In this document: piece by piece, positions 1 through 10,880 of the stretch
How the letters are laid out: every line of letters begins with the position of its first letter
Position numbering within the stretch: the first letter of the stretch is position 1
From: Sebastes aleutianus
Lineage: Eukaryota; Chordata; Actinopteri; Perciformes; Sebastidae
Direction: 5' to 3'
NCBI GenBank assembly: GCA_916700875.1
Contig: CAKAKS010000072.1
Span: 36,400,320-36,464,319, forward strand
Length of the DNA: 64,000 bases
Translations under genes and position numbers: made by a program
Notes under the pieces: model-generated
What the model saw: the letters and a program-made list of their open reading frames with translations, nothing else
Told to the model about the DNA's origin: nothing
The model's database searches: none

Positions 1-584
1 TGACCCCGCAGGAAAAATAAAACGTGTCGCCCACCAAACACAGTGGGTGGCACCTCGAAACATTTTAGCAGCTAATTAGATTTCAAGACGTGAGCCTGGC
101 AGCTGGTTACCTGCCAACAGGTTCCACTCACTTCTTGCCAAAACATCTACCAGCATTCGTCTGCAAGCCGTTGGTGATTTCCCATCACTCCCGGTCCCTT
201 TGATTGTTTGATTGAGGAGGTGGAACTGCTTTCTCTGGCTGCAGGCTTAGTGTGGGAAAATAGTTTGGGAGCAGGCAGAGCCAGGCGACATGTGGAGGCA
301 GGTCCGGGCAGGGAGGACGAGAGCTCCGAACTCACTCAAACTGCAGCCGAATAAAAAACAACTAAAAACTTCCTCTGTTTATGTTTTGTTTGGTGGTTTA
401 TCTGACACCTCGTCCAGACCGACTGACAACATGATGAGAGGAAGATGCAGTTCAGGCATCGCTCGTTCTTACAGTGAGAATCCACAACAAAACAAGAACA
501 CTCTAGATTTCACTCAAAGGACTGAAGCTGTGACTAACGATTATTTTTAGTATCAGAGAATCTCTAGGTTATTTTTTCTGATCA

Positions 585-1385
585 AACACTAAAGGTCAAC
601 CGCTGTGTTTTTCAACCTGGACTCTATTTTCCCATGTTTTTGTGTCTAAACTGACTAGTAGCAACAACAATTTCTGAAACTGGTCCAGTATTGAGGGATA
701 ACGCTGTAAGCGGCAGCCGCTAAACGAGCTGCGAGGGCGTCAATGTGACATTACGTCCACTAAAAGTACTTGTTTTTGCCACCGACAGGCTCAGATTGTT
801 ATTATAAGTGTCTGACAACATTATGGAATGGACCCTACAGAGAAATTAAACGTTTTTCTTACCTTTCACTTGATCCGAAATCTGAATATCCGAATACTCT
901 GGCTCAAATAAATACGGGCAGCCATCGAATTCAAAGACCTCATCCACGTTGTGGAAATCATTTAAATATTCAGCCATGACATTGAAAGTCCTTTAGATAA
1001 CACTAAGCTACGCTTTCTGTACTCCAACACAACAAACTCTGCCCGACTGGTTCTCTCGTTTCCACCGTTGTCTTCAGCAACACGTCACCTCCCCAGATTT
1101 CACAACAAGACTTCTCCTTGAACGAGACTCTTTCCATGATGCCAGATGCTTATAATAACAATCAGAGCCTGTCATGACAAAAACAAGCACTTTTAGTGGA
1201 CGTAAATGACATTGCCAGCTTGCCCCAGTAGGATCACATTGCAGCCCGTGAGCGACTGCCGTCTACAGTGCTCTGCCTCAATACTGGACCAACTTCAGAA
1301 ATTGTTGTCGTTATTAGTCAGTTAGACACAAAAACGTGGAAAAATGGGCTTGAAAAATATCAAAGTTACCCTTTAATCTATAAAA
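585..1385. mobile_element. Long terminal-inverted-repeat element (about 0.8 kb) carrying a first coding exon
   Basis: The left arm (about 585-830) and the right arm (about 1132-1385) are imperfect inverted copies of each other over roughly 240 bp. Matching blocks include TTTTTGTGTCTAA, GGTCCAGTATTGAGG, ACGTCCACTAAAAGT and TTGTTATTATAAG and their complements. The outer ends read CTAAAGGTCAAC and GTTACCCTTTAAT, compatible with a TTAA-type target, although the left TTAA is changed. The unique centre (about 830-1130) is not transposase. It holds a minus-strand exon, described separately. The family (Kolobok, piggyBac or other) is not assigned. Confidence 0.7.
863..977 (-). CDS. First coding exon (38 codons plus 1 base) of an expanded fish gene, possibly P2X7-like, inside a repeat
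   Basis: On the minus strand an ATG at 977-975 opens a frame reading MAEYLNDFHNVDEVFEF, then about 20 more residues including the motif YLFEPEY. It runs for 38 codons plus one base to a strong donor, AAAG|GTAAGA, at 863/862. The composition is acidic and aromatic, and there is no internal stop. Fish genomes carry many 'P2X purinoceptor 7-like' intracellular proteins whose N-termini have a similar Y-x-FEPEY stretch, and I think this is exon 1 of such a gene. That assignment is from memory of the family, not a search. The exon lies wholly between the inverted repeats at 585-1385, so it is probably cargo of the repeat. No downstream exon is visible on the minus strand below 863, so it is a fragment here. 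It also lies within jag1 intron 2. Confidence 0.45.
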
Positions 1386-1856
1386 TCCATCCAGCACACT
1401 TTCCCAGAGGCCAAGGTGACATCTTCAAACTGAATTTTTCATCCGACCAACAGTCCAAAACTATAAAGATATTCAGTTTAACATGATAATATAATAATAT
1501 GATATAAAACAGGAAAAAAGCAGCAAATCCTCACAGTGGAGAAGTTGCAAACAGAGAGTGAGTGGATTTTTTTTAAGAATCAGCCTCATTCTGTCTACAC
1601 ACACATTTTTTAAACTTTATTTGCATTAAAAATAATTAAATAATCTTTATTCATTTACAGATTTTTGTAGATGTTGAACAAGACTTTCACATCTAAATAG
1701 TAGACAAACTTTACTTGAAAATTTACGAAACAATTTTTGCAAACAATCCCATCAGCTTTTAGATGGATTGGATTACTGGATTTCAGTTGACTTCTTATAG
1801 AAATCAACTTTGGGAGACTTGAGAACTCATCCATCACATCGTCATTCAGTCGTCAT

Positions 1857-2626
1857 CAGGACTGCAACTAAAGATTATTTTCATTGTCGATTAATCTGTT
1901 GATTATTTTCTTGATTAACTGATTAGTTGTTGGTTTATAAAATGTCAGAAATGGTGAAAAATGTCTTTTTCCCGAAGCCCAAGATGACGTCCTCAAATGT
2001 CTTGTTTTGTCCACAACTCAAAGATATTCAGTTTATTGTCACAGAGGAGTAAAGAAACCAGAAAATATTCACATTTAAGAAGCTGGAATCAGAGAATTTG
2101 GGCTTTTTTTTTCCTTAAAAAAATTACTCAAACCAATTAATCGATTATCAAAATAGTTGGTGATTAATTTAATAGTTGACAACTATGGCTGACCCGAATG
2201 CTTTGAAGCTTTGACTGTTGCCATGGTAATCACCCTCCAAATCAGTATTTGGATGCTTTGTTGTTGTTGTTTGTTGTTGTTTTTTTAATATAAATGTGTA
2301 ATAATAAAGTATAAATCAACAACTAGTCCATGAAATAAGGAATAATCCCACACTATTATTCAATACTCATATTCAACATTAATTATTATTAGTTATTTTC
2401 AGGCGGATATGCTGTTTGTTGTGTGTAGAAGTGCTTGTGTGTACAGTAGAGCGGCAGCGGCACTGAAACGGGGGAGACGGAGACAGACAGAAGAACATGT
2501 CAGCCTGCTGCGCTGTGCCGCGAAGCCTCAAATATTTCTCCCCGAAGCTTCAAAGCCCAAAAAATGCTATTCGGGACAGCCCTATTGACAACTAATCTTT
2601 TTAATCGATTAATCTGTGCAGCTGTA
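1857..2626. mobile_element. hAT-type MITE (CAGGGCTGCAACTA family), interrupted by a second element
   Basis: It starts CAGGACTGCAACTAAAGATT and ends AATCTGTGCAGCTGTA. The flanking 8-bp duplication GTCGTCAT is perfect at 1849-1856 and 2627-2634. The body contains the usual TTAATCGATTA-rich ends of this fish family. Related fragments occur at about 5365-5425, 7976-8080, 42290-42425 and 56697-56960. It is split at 2184-2584. Confidence 0.85.
2184..2584. mobile_element. Nested hAT-type MITE inside the 1857-2626 element
   Basis: The element begins TATGGCTGACCCGAATGC and ends TTCGGGACAGCCCTA, forming inverted termini. It is flanked by a perfect 8-bp duplication, TTGACAAC, at 2176-2183 and 2585-2592. 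Removing it and one duplication restores a continuous host MITE reading TAGTTGACAACTAATC. No ORF is present. Confidence 0.85.
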
Positions 2627-2634
2627 GTCGTCAT

Positions 2635-3779
2635 TTACTGTTAACAGATGTGCGTCATCACTGTGTGGTAAAGTAGATGAGCGTGTGACTGGTTGACTGT
2701 TTTGAGAAGCACACGATGACAACATAACCGTGACAAACATCAAACTAACATGATGTTCAGTTTGGTGTCATACGGGAGCTACAGGGAGAGAGAAAAAGAA
2801 AGGGAGGATGGAAGGAAGGAAAGAAGTATAATAATCAAGGAGCGTCTGTCAGCAGTGGGACTCAGTATGTCCATGTTTGGTCGACTAGTGGAGCCACATC
2901 TGGACTCCTCTGAGACCATCACATAAAAAAAACAAAAAAAAACATAATTCACTGGGGCAATCACCGGTCAGAAAAATGCAGACAGCCTGAGCTTTCTCTC
3001 TTAGTTACAAGTGAGTGAAGAGGTCAAGACGTAGGAACAGGACAGAAGTGGCTGCTGTCAACCTTCGGTTTGACATTAAACATGAAACTGATGGCTAAAC
3101 ACCAAATGTCAATAAAATGTATATTTATCATTTTAATTACGCTTATGACTTTATCCTCATGACAGATTATTATTATCATTCTATCCTAAAATTAGGATTG
3201 ATTATTCTCAGCAGATCTTTTGTTTTCAGTTTACCAGACAAAAGCTTTCAGACACTGACTGTTGGGCAACCAGTCATCCATCCAGCTCAACCCTGCATGG
3301 ATGACTGGTTTGCGTGCGTGTGCATGTGTGTGCGTGTGAGTGTGCGTGTGCGTGTGTGTGTGTTTTCGGGGTGGTCTGGTTAAGACAACATAATTTGTTC
3401 CAACTCAAACCTCAGCAGGATTAAACCAGGATTTATCTGACTAATTTGCTTCAGAGCAGAAATATCTCAACACCTCCTGGTCAGATTATCTTACCCCTAT
3501 CCTAGTATAAATGTTTGACTTTCAGCGTGTATGTAGTCAGAGATAATCATAGTCATTGTCAGGAATTATTTATAAAAAAAGAATTCCAGCAAACCAAAAA
3601 TCAAAGAATGAAGTCACTTCTCCCACAAATTAGTGGTATTTTCTTTTTAATATATAAAGTGACATGTAACATATTTTATACTTGTGGTGAATATAATCCA
3701 ATTGATGTTACTCAGACTACAGCTAAAGCGGTAACTTCCTTTTACCGCCACATAGACTCAAATTAATGATTTATTTATA
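2635..3779. other. Intronic stretch without a recognised gene
   Basis: This is part of jag1 intron 2. It includes a purine-rich tract at 2781-2828 and an imperfect (TG)n microsatellite at about 3308-3362. The short ORFs here are not conserved-looking. Confidence 0.5.
3308..3362. repeat. Imperfect (TG)n microsatellite
   Basis: Alternating TG/CG dinucleotides with occasional TGCA and TGAG interruptions. Confidence 0.9.
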
Positions 3780-4115
3780 CTGTTTTTGAAGAAATATTCT
3801 TATTTATACCATTTTTGCATTTATATTTAACACACTTAATAGATCCCACTTCTCCGCATTTTGTATTTACTTATTTGCACTGTGGTTATGTCATATATTG
3901 CATGTCTTAATGCAAATATTTGCTTATATCATCATATCATCTTTTATTTTTCTCTTTATTATTTACTTATATTTCTCTACGTATATTGTGTTATATATTG
4001 TAGCATTATGTAAATATTACATACTCCTTTATTTCTATTTTCTTACATTTCTTTATGTTTATAAAAGAGCGACTGTAATCCCCCCGGTGATCAATGAAGT
4101 ATTTCTGATTATGAA
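3780..4115 (+). repeat. Retroelement-like 3' tail (family shared with 59.9, 60.4 and 61.6 kb)
   Basis: The stretch ends with ATTTCTTTATGTTTATAAAAG, then GATCAATGAAGTATTTCTGATT. This is a common fish repeat 3' end in which a poly(A)-signal-like AATAAAG is followed by TATTTCTGATT. Inverted copies occur at about 59895-60180 and 60444-60586, and a direct copy at 61571-61646. It looks like a LINE or LINE-tailed sequence, but no reverse-transcriptase frame is visible. Confidence 0.55.
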
Positions 4116-4249
4116 GCAGCTATATTTGTTCAGGCAAATAGAAAATCAATTACAAAATCGTAAAAGAAAAAAACTTTTAAAAATCGCAATAGATAGGTGA
4201 ATTGATTCTTTTTCCTACTTCCACTACATCTCTCTCACGGTGGATACAT

Positions 4250-5103
4250 TTGTCCACCATCCACCGTCCACCCCCAACCACAACCCTCCGCCCCCAGCAT
4301 TGTCCCATAAGCCCCGGCTGCAGCCCAGCCACGGCCCTGCCCATTGTTCCCACACTACTCTGCTGATATTAGAGAAAGCACACAGAAAGAAAGAAAGAAA
4401 GAAAAGCATCAGAGAGGATGAGACAGCAAAACAAAGGTGGAAACACAAAAAAAATACAAGACAGCAGGAGGGAAAGGGTTTTAAAAACACAAGCGCTGTA
4501 AAACTACTAGGAGGAGGGTGGATGAACCAAAAGGTGGAGTCTCATTGGCACGACTTTACACATCCTGAGCCGCCATCACAGCTCCAATAAACACGACTGA
4601 CGCACACAGAGAGGCTGTTTGGGTCGGTCTTGCCAGTTTAGATTGAGGAGACAGAAAAAAAAGGGAACAACAACAAGAGAAACCTCATCCTGCCCGACGA
4701 CCACGACGGCTTCATTTAACATGCCAGTTACCAGGGTCTACAGCAGGAATGTCCTGCAGCCGGCCGAGCAGAACCGCCAACAACGGCCCTTTATCCCCCG
4801 CCACGCCGAGAGGTCAGGGGAGATAACTACCTCAACAACACAGGGAAGAAAGAAGAAGAAACACTCGGCCCGCCCGGTGTCTCTTCCCGACGGCTCGACC
4901 GGAGCAGTTTGTCCTCATTTGTAGGTCCAGGCAGGAAACCGCAGCAGCCACTGATGAGCACATGAATCCTCAGGCAATGTCTGCTGAGCACCACAGGGAC
5001 CTGGACTCAAACCAGATCAACCCTGAAGATGATCAGAGCTCCAAGTCTGCTGCTCGCTCCCACCGGGAAAATAAACAGGAGATAGACATAAAAACTCTCT
5101 GAA
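4250..5103 (+). other. Unassigned GC-richer stretch with exon-like reading frames, in jag1 intron 2
   Basis: The stretch differs from its AT-rich surroundings. It has an inverted CCAAT box (CATTGG at about 4550), then a frame from the ATG at 4721 (MPVTRVYSRNVLQPAEQN, continuing to a stop at 4924). An overlapping second frame from 4963 reads MNPQAMSAEHHRDLDSNQ and runs to a stop at 5103. Both have protein-like composition, but I recognise neither, and no clean splice pair joins them. It could be a frameshifted retrocopy, an unannotated nested transcript, or chance. Confidence 0.25.
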
Positions 5104-5454
5104 GAACTGATAATTATCGGTCCAACCCGGCAGACTTATGACTCAATCAGCAAATTGATAATTATTACTTATAAATCAACTTTATGGCTCAGCATCTTTT
5201 AATTACAACTTACAAACTCAAATATGAGATCAAAAGGTATAATAATGAAATCCAATAGGCCTACTCATGAAGCCTGTATCAACAGAAATGCAACGCCACA
5301 ACTAAATTCAGCTAACAACACAAAAGGTTGTAGTGCAGTGTTGGTTAACACCCACTGCTAATCTAGGAAATAATCAGCAGATTAATGAATAATGAAAATA
5401 ATTGTTAGTTGCAGCCGTAATTGTAACATTTTGTAAAAATGTCTTATTCAGCGT

Positions 5455-5600
5455 TCGGTTGTACTTAACTCCACCCTCTCGTGTCACTTCTGGTTGCAAA
5501 AAAACAAGATGGCATCGGCCAAAATGCCGAACTCAATGCTTCAAAACCATTGATACAAACCAATGGGTGATGTCACGGTGACCGGTGTTTCACCGTCCCT
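5455..5600. repeat. Interspersed fish repeat fragment
   Basis: The sequence contains AACAAGATGGCATCGGCC and ACCAATGGGTGATGTCACGG, segments typical of a dispersed teleost element. No termini are visible. Confidence 0.4.
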
Positions 5601-5972
5601 CCCTTTGTGGTACCAAACCAAAAGCCTGTCCAGCAGTTGGCACTGTACAAGTTAGTGAGCTACGTGTCTCCATGTCAGCCAGCTAAAGTTCAAACTCTCT
5701 TTCCTAAAGCCTCTTAGCTCCTGAATCTACTCTTCTGACTGATGTGAAACAAACAGCAAGAGACTGAATGAACACCAGAAACAGATGTCATCATCTGTCT
5801 GAGAACACCAGACCACAGCCAAGAACTTATTTGCACGTCCTGGTGTTGATTCAGTTCTGATCCAAGTCTGAACATCTGGTTGAAGAAGCAACAGAAACTT
5901 GTACCAAACCAAACCCACTCAGACACAAAAACACGACATCAGTGAGACAAACTGAAGAACTTTTGAACTCAC

Positions 5973-8900
5973 CGGCCACGCGAAGCTGAACGGCATCACA
6001 ATCCTGGCTTTGTCGCTCTTGGCGTTGCGTAAAGAAAAGCTATTCCCACCGAGCACGGGCGTGGAGGCGGTGCCGAAGCTGCAGGGCCCGGCCGAGGAAA
6101 TCTTCAGCTGGTACTCCTTCAGACACACCCGGAAGTAGGTGTCGCATTCGTCCGCCGTGCACCGCCGATCCGTCACGTCCCGGGGTCCGTCGCAGCAGGC
6201 GCCGGTCTGCAGCTGCCCTTTAACATTCTGCATCGATAAAATCTGAAGCTCAAATTGTCCTGAAGCTGAGGAAACCTGCGGAGAGGATCGACAGGTGAGT
6301 TCACAGCGGGTAGAAGAACAAATGAAAGCAGCAAGACCCGACCAAGGACCGAGTTGGGTCTAATCAGACTCAAGTAGGGTCCCGTGGTATTGCTGCAGGT
6401 CTCAGGTATAACACCCTCTGTGTGTATAACACCCAAAATTCAGTGTTCTCTCTCGACCAGATTTTAGGGTCCAATCATCCTCAGAACCGGGTCTGACTGT
6501 CTGCAGGTCCCTGTTGGATCGGGTCTCTTTTGTTGAAAAGTATATATGTACACATCAGGTTCAGGTAAGTTTAATTATTTATTAATAATATAATAATACT
6601 TTTTTTTTTTTTTTATCTGTTCAAAATGCACCTTAAAGGGAGATTTGTCAAGTATTTAATACTCTTATCAACATGGGAGTCTGCAAATATGCTGCTTTAT
6701 GCAAATGTATGTCTATATGTATTATTGGAAATCAATTAACAACACAAAACAATGACAAATGTTGTCCAGAAACCCTCACAGGTACTGCATTTAGCATAAA
6801 AATATGCTCAAATCATCACACGGCAAACTCAAACTCAACAGGCAACAACAGCTGTCAGTGTGCTGACTTGAATATGACTTGCCCCAAACTGCATGAGATT
6901 ATCATAAAGTGTGCATGTCTGTAAAGGGGAGACTCTTGGGTACCCATAGAACCCATTTTCATTCACATATCTTGAGGTCAGAAGTCAAGGGACCCCTTTG
7001 AAAATTGCCATGCCAGCTTTTCCCCGCCAAAATTTAGCGTAAGTTTGGAGCGTTATGTAGCCTCCTTCACGACAAGCTAACAATCACAAGTTGTGTTAAT
7101 GCATTAAAGAAATTAGTGGCTTTAAAACGAATTCGAGAAAAATAAATTTCCACAGAAATAAATGGATAAAGTCCAGAAGCAACATTCGATGATGGACCTC
7201 TAAGTGCCTTCAACCTCTTGAACTGTAATTTTGCCCAAAAACCCCTCCTGAAGTAGCATTAAAGAGGTAACGCTACTTGCAAGAGACACATTACGAAGAG
7301 AACGGTCAAAATTGAAGCAGCAAAGGTCGAGATATCCTGATTTTTAATCTGTATGGGTCAAAATACTACATCCTACATTTTCCACAATGCAACTCAACAG
7401 CATCATTTGTTAGACTTCCCCTCCCTAGTGAACCCCCACATCATTCAAACTCCACAGCAGCTTGTAACACAGCCTTTCTGTCGTAAATTTGTAGTCATGA
7501 CATCACTATGATGTCATCAGGGGGATGTTTCTACTCCAAATGACAAGTAAACTGAACCTCATGTTTAAAATCATACGATTGGCCCTTTAAAGTTACAATG
7601 ACGATGTGTTATGTTAGTGTATTATGATGAGTAGTGTGAAAGTCTATTTTTGTATTGTCACCATGTAAACTGTGTGGACCCCAGGAAGAATAGCTGCTGC
7701 TATACAAAAGCTAATGGGGAGCTAAATAAACAAACAAACAAGAATATTACAATCTCATATTTTTTCATTATATCATTGTTGCAGCTTTGATTAAGCTAAT
7801 GTAATATGATCTCTAATTTTAGACACAATAGCCCAAAAATTCAGCCTGAAACATTTGGTATCTTTGGAAACTTGGATCTCCACTAAAATTTTTTAATAAA
7901 GTTGCGCAAGTTTGAATAAAGTTTGGACAAAACAACATGAATCTGTGAAGAGAGCAGACATGAAGATAAAGCTGGAACTGATTAATAGATTAGTGGATCG
8001 ACAGAAAGTATATCAACAACAAAGAGTCAAATATTTTCTGACTCCAGCTTCTTAAATGTGAAGATTTGCCTTTTCATGACAAGCTACAAACGACCGCTAC
8101 ATGTTCTGCCCTGGAAAAGTTTAATTAAAAGGTCAAATATAAATCAGTGAGAGGACAGTTTAACTTTAGAAAACCAGGTGAAAAGTGGGAGCACAGCTGT
8201 TGAATTAGTGCGGTGTCACAGAGTTCAGCTGCTGCAGGAAACACTGAGCTCTCTGGATACTTTACGACTTCAGTGTTCCCTGCAGGATCTCATCCACACA
8301 GAAAACTGATCGCAATGAAGCAAAAGAGAGATTCTGATTAACAGCAAACATTGTCAATGCAAGTCCAATGATTGATCTCAAACAGCAGTTTGTGGCCAGT
8401 GCAATGCATGAGCTTAAATCACAGTCCATGTGATCCAAAGCTGACCAAAAACAAATGGAATTTATGTATGTATGGAGCAAAAGTCCCATTAAAAATGACT
8501 TATTCATGCACACAACTGTATATATGAACCAATGGTGCTTTAAAGTCCATAATTAAAGTTTAAATTTAAAGTTAAAACCCCCAAAACACTGATATCAGAG
8601 CACACTGAGGAGCAAAAGTAATATTTGGTTTGTAAAACATCAAATTCTGTTGTTTTTTTTACCCTTAAAAGTAACTTAGTCAAGCACAACTCAACTTTAT
8701 GATTTTTTTTTGTAAATAATGTTTATTGTTAATTAATAATTAAATTATAGGATTCAGTTTGTTTTGGCCAATCCAAAGCAAGTTCAACAATGATGATTTA
8801 TCATCTTTACTCATGTTGGTTCAATTGGAAAGCAGACTGAGGAGCATTTAAAGAGCTTAATTCAGCAGTTTTATCTCTTAGAAGTCAGTTTTTTTCCAGG

Positions 8901-9739
8901 GGCATTGCATCATAATATCAATAGGAACAATTTGATTAAGTAATTTACAGATTTAAGCTCACTTTTACTTGGCACAACAACTTTTCTCAAACTTTATGGG
9001 AAAGTAACTGCTTATTTATGAAGTTGTCAGAGGGATAAATCCACATAATTTTATCCAGAACATGAGATAAAGGTTGGCTCAATGTGAAAGCAGACTGAGG
9101 AGCATTTAAATAACTTAATTTAGCTGTTTTATCTCTTAAAAATATTTTTTTCCAGGCACATTGTATCATAATATAAATAGGAACAATTTGAGAAAGTATT
9201 AAAAGTTGTAAAGATTTCAGTTCACTTTTACTTGGCACACCAACATTTTTCTCAAACTTTGTGGAAAGTACCTGCTTATTTATGAAGTTTTCAAGAGGGA
9301 TAAATCTACATAATTTTATCCAGAACATGAGAGAATGATTGGTTCAATGTGAAAGCAGACTGAGGAGCATTTAAATAACTTAATGTAGCTGTTTTCATCT
9401 CTTAAAAGTCGGTTTTTTGCAGGCACATTGCATCATAATATAAATAGGAACAATTTGAGAAAGTATTCAAAGTTGGAAATTAAAAGACAACTTTTTCCTC
9501 AAACTTTGTGGAAAGTAATCTCTTATTTATGAAGTTGTCAGATGGATAAATCTACATAATTTTATCAAGAACATGAGATAAAGGTTGGTTCAATGTTTCA
9601 GTCTCTTTGCTCACAACTCAGCAAGCTAAGCTTAAATGGTGCAATTCTCAGCGGGAGTCTGGTGTACCTGGATGTGGGTGGAGAGCAGCAGCAGCAGTAG
9701 CAGCTCCAGAGTGAGGACCGGGCTCTGTGTGAGCTTCAT
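5973..9739 (-). CDS. jag1: Jagged1, coding exons 1 and 2 (5' part of gene only)
   Basis: Jagged1 is a single-pass membrane ligand of Notch receptors. Exon 1 (9668-9739) encodes MKLTQSPVLTLELLLLLLLS plus four residues, a signal peptide of 24 codons ending at donor CAG|GTACAC. Exon 2 (5973-6275, 101 codons) starts after CCGCAG and ends CCG|GTGAGT. It encodes VSSASGQFELQILSMQNVKG and continues as the full MNNL domain, including GACCDG, RRCTADECDTYFRVCLKEY, GPCSFG, TPVLGGNSF and FSFAWP. Both junctions are phase 0, and the exon 2 length matches the human JAG1 exon. The FELQILSMQNV motif and short loops favour jag1 over jag2; jag1a versus jag1b is not resolved. The DSL, EGF, transmembrane and later exons lie left of base 1. 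Intron 1 is about 3.4 kb and full of repeats. The start codon is the only ATG before the hydrophobic core. Confidence 0.93.
6611..7135 (+). mobile_element. hAT MITE fragment (AGGGCTGTCAA...TTGACAGCCCT family), both ends missing
   Basis: Shares long blocks with copies at 10881, 22951, 40755 and 42432, for example CTTATCAACATGGGAGT, CAATTAACAACACAAAACAA, TTGCCCCAAACTGCATG and TTCACATATCTTGAGGTC. It lies in jag1 intron 1. Confidence 0.85.
7136..8827. other. jag1 intron 1 sequence without recognised genes
   Basis: Contains a decayed piece of the CAGGGCTGCAACTA hAT family at about 7976-8080 (minus orientation). Otherwise I see no gene or clear signal. Confidence 0.5.
8828..9596. repeat. Tandem triplication, unit about 257 bp, beside jag1 exon 1
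   Basis: Three head-to-tail copies start at about 8828, 9086 and 9348. Each begins GAAAGCAGACTGAGGAGCAT and includes ATCATAATATAAATAGGAAC and CTTATTTATGAAGTT. The third copy lacks about 30 bp (the CACTTTTACTTGGCAC segment). The array ends 71 bp short of exon 1's splice donor, inside intron 1. Confidence 0.9.
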
Positions 9740-9807
9740 GCTGGCGGCGGGCTGCTGCCTGGCGGGTTCGAGGATCAGTAGTAGTCGGTGCGACCCTCCA
9801 CTCCGGG

Positions 9808-9813
9808 TTTATA
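9808..9813 (-). promoter_or_regulatory. jag1: Candidate TATA box of jag1
   Basis: TATAAA on the minus strand, 69 bp upstream of the jag1 start codon, in a GC-richer context. It would imply an unusually short 5' UTR of about 40 nt. A chance match is possible. Confidence 0.3.
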
Positions 9814-10196
9814 CCCCTCCGGATGAAACATGCACAGATGCAGCTCTCCTTCTCAGAAAGATCTCCACAAAAAGTCCTGACAAGAAGAGATGCCTCCGTC
9901 CTGCACGGTGAACCTTTTGTCTGCTATTGTCCTGGTTTTCTTTCCTCGCAGCTCCGACTGAACGCACACAGAGAGACCGACTGAGTGGAGCTGAAGCGCG
10001 GACAGCACTCTGATGAAGCACCGGAGGAGGCTGGGTAATATCCACCACCACGGGGGGCGGGGCCTATACAGCAGGCCACGCCCACTACTGAATGATAATG
10101 AGTAGTGGTTTGTTTACAGTCAGTTCACATGGAGGTGCAGAAGTGCCTTCACACATGGAGGCCAAAAAAAAAAACTGACATGAGAGGAGTTTAACG

Positions 10197-10790
10197 TCTG
10201 AATGATAATTGTAGTACTGTTTTTAGATATTATGCAAATACTGTGCTTATTTTTTCACATTTTCTGTAACTTTCTCAGTGAAGTTGTAATCATGCTTGCA
10301 TCCTGTACAGTGGCTCTGAAATGTCCAAAAAAACAAACATTTAACTGAAACCAAAATTTGATTTAATGCAGAGAATCCATAACATCTGAATGATAATTGT
10401 AGTCCTGCTGTTTAAGATATTATTAAAATACTGTGCTTATTTCTCACATTTTCTGTAACTTTCTCAGTGATCATACTGCAACTTGTACGTTGGCTCTGAA
10501 ATGTAAAAAAAAAAAAATTATTTAACTGAAACAAAATTTTATTTAATGCAGAGAATCCATAACGTCTGAATGATAATTGTAGAAACAGAAGAAGAAGACG
10601 AAAGTAAAGTCCTGCTGTTTAAGATATTATTCAAATACCGTTCTTATTTCTCACATTTTCTGTTCTCAGTGATGTTGTAATCATGCTGCAACCTGTACGG
10701 TGACTCTGAAATGTAAAAAAAAAGAAAGAAAAACATTTAACTGAAAACAAAAGATTTTTTTCATTTAATGCAGAGAATCCATAATGTAAG
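10197..10790. repeat. Tandem triplication, unit about 180-190 bp, upstream of jag1
   Basis: Copies start at about 10197, 10385 and 10565, each with TCTGAATGATAATTGTAG, then a TTTCTCACATTTTCTGT-like block, and ending in TTTAATGCAGAGAATCCAT. Copy 3 has a 30-bp purine-rich insertion. A fourth, displaced copy lies at 11196-11371 inside a hAT element. Confidence 0.9.
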
Positions 10791-10880
10791 GAGCTCTGAA
10801 GTCCTGGAGGATAATACTTTTTTAAATGTATTTTTTACTAAATTAATTGTGTGCACAATATAAAGAATAGCTATTTTTAT

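Noticed and set aside
5714..5926. Minus-strand frames just downstream of jag1 exon 2
   Set aside because: Considered as jag1 exon 3, but there is no match to the expected Jagged residues after FAWP and no acceptor in the right phase.
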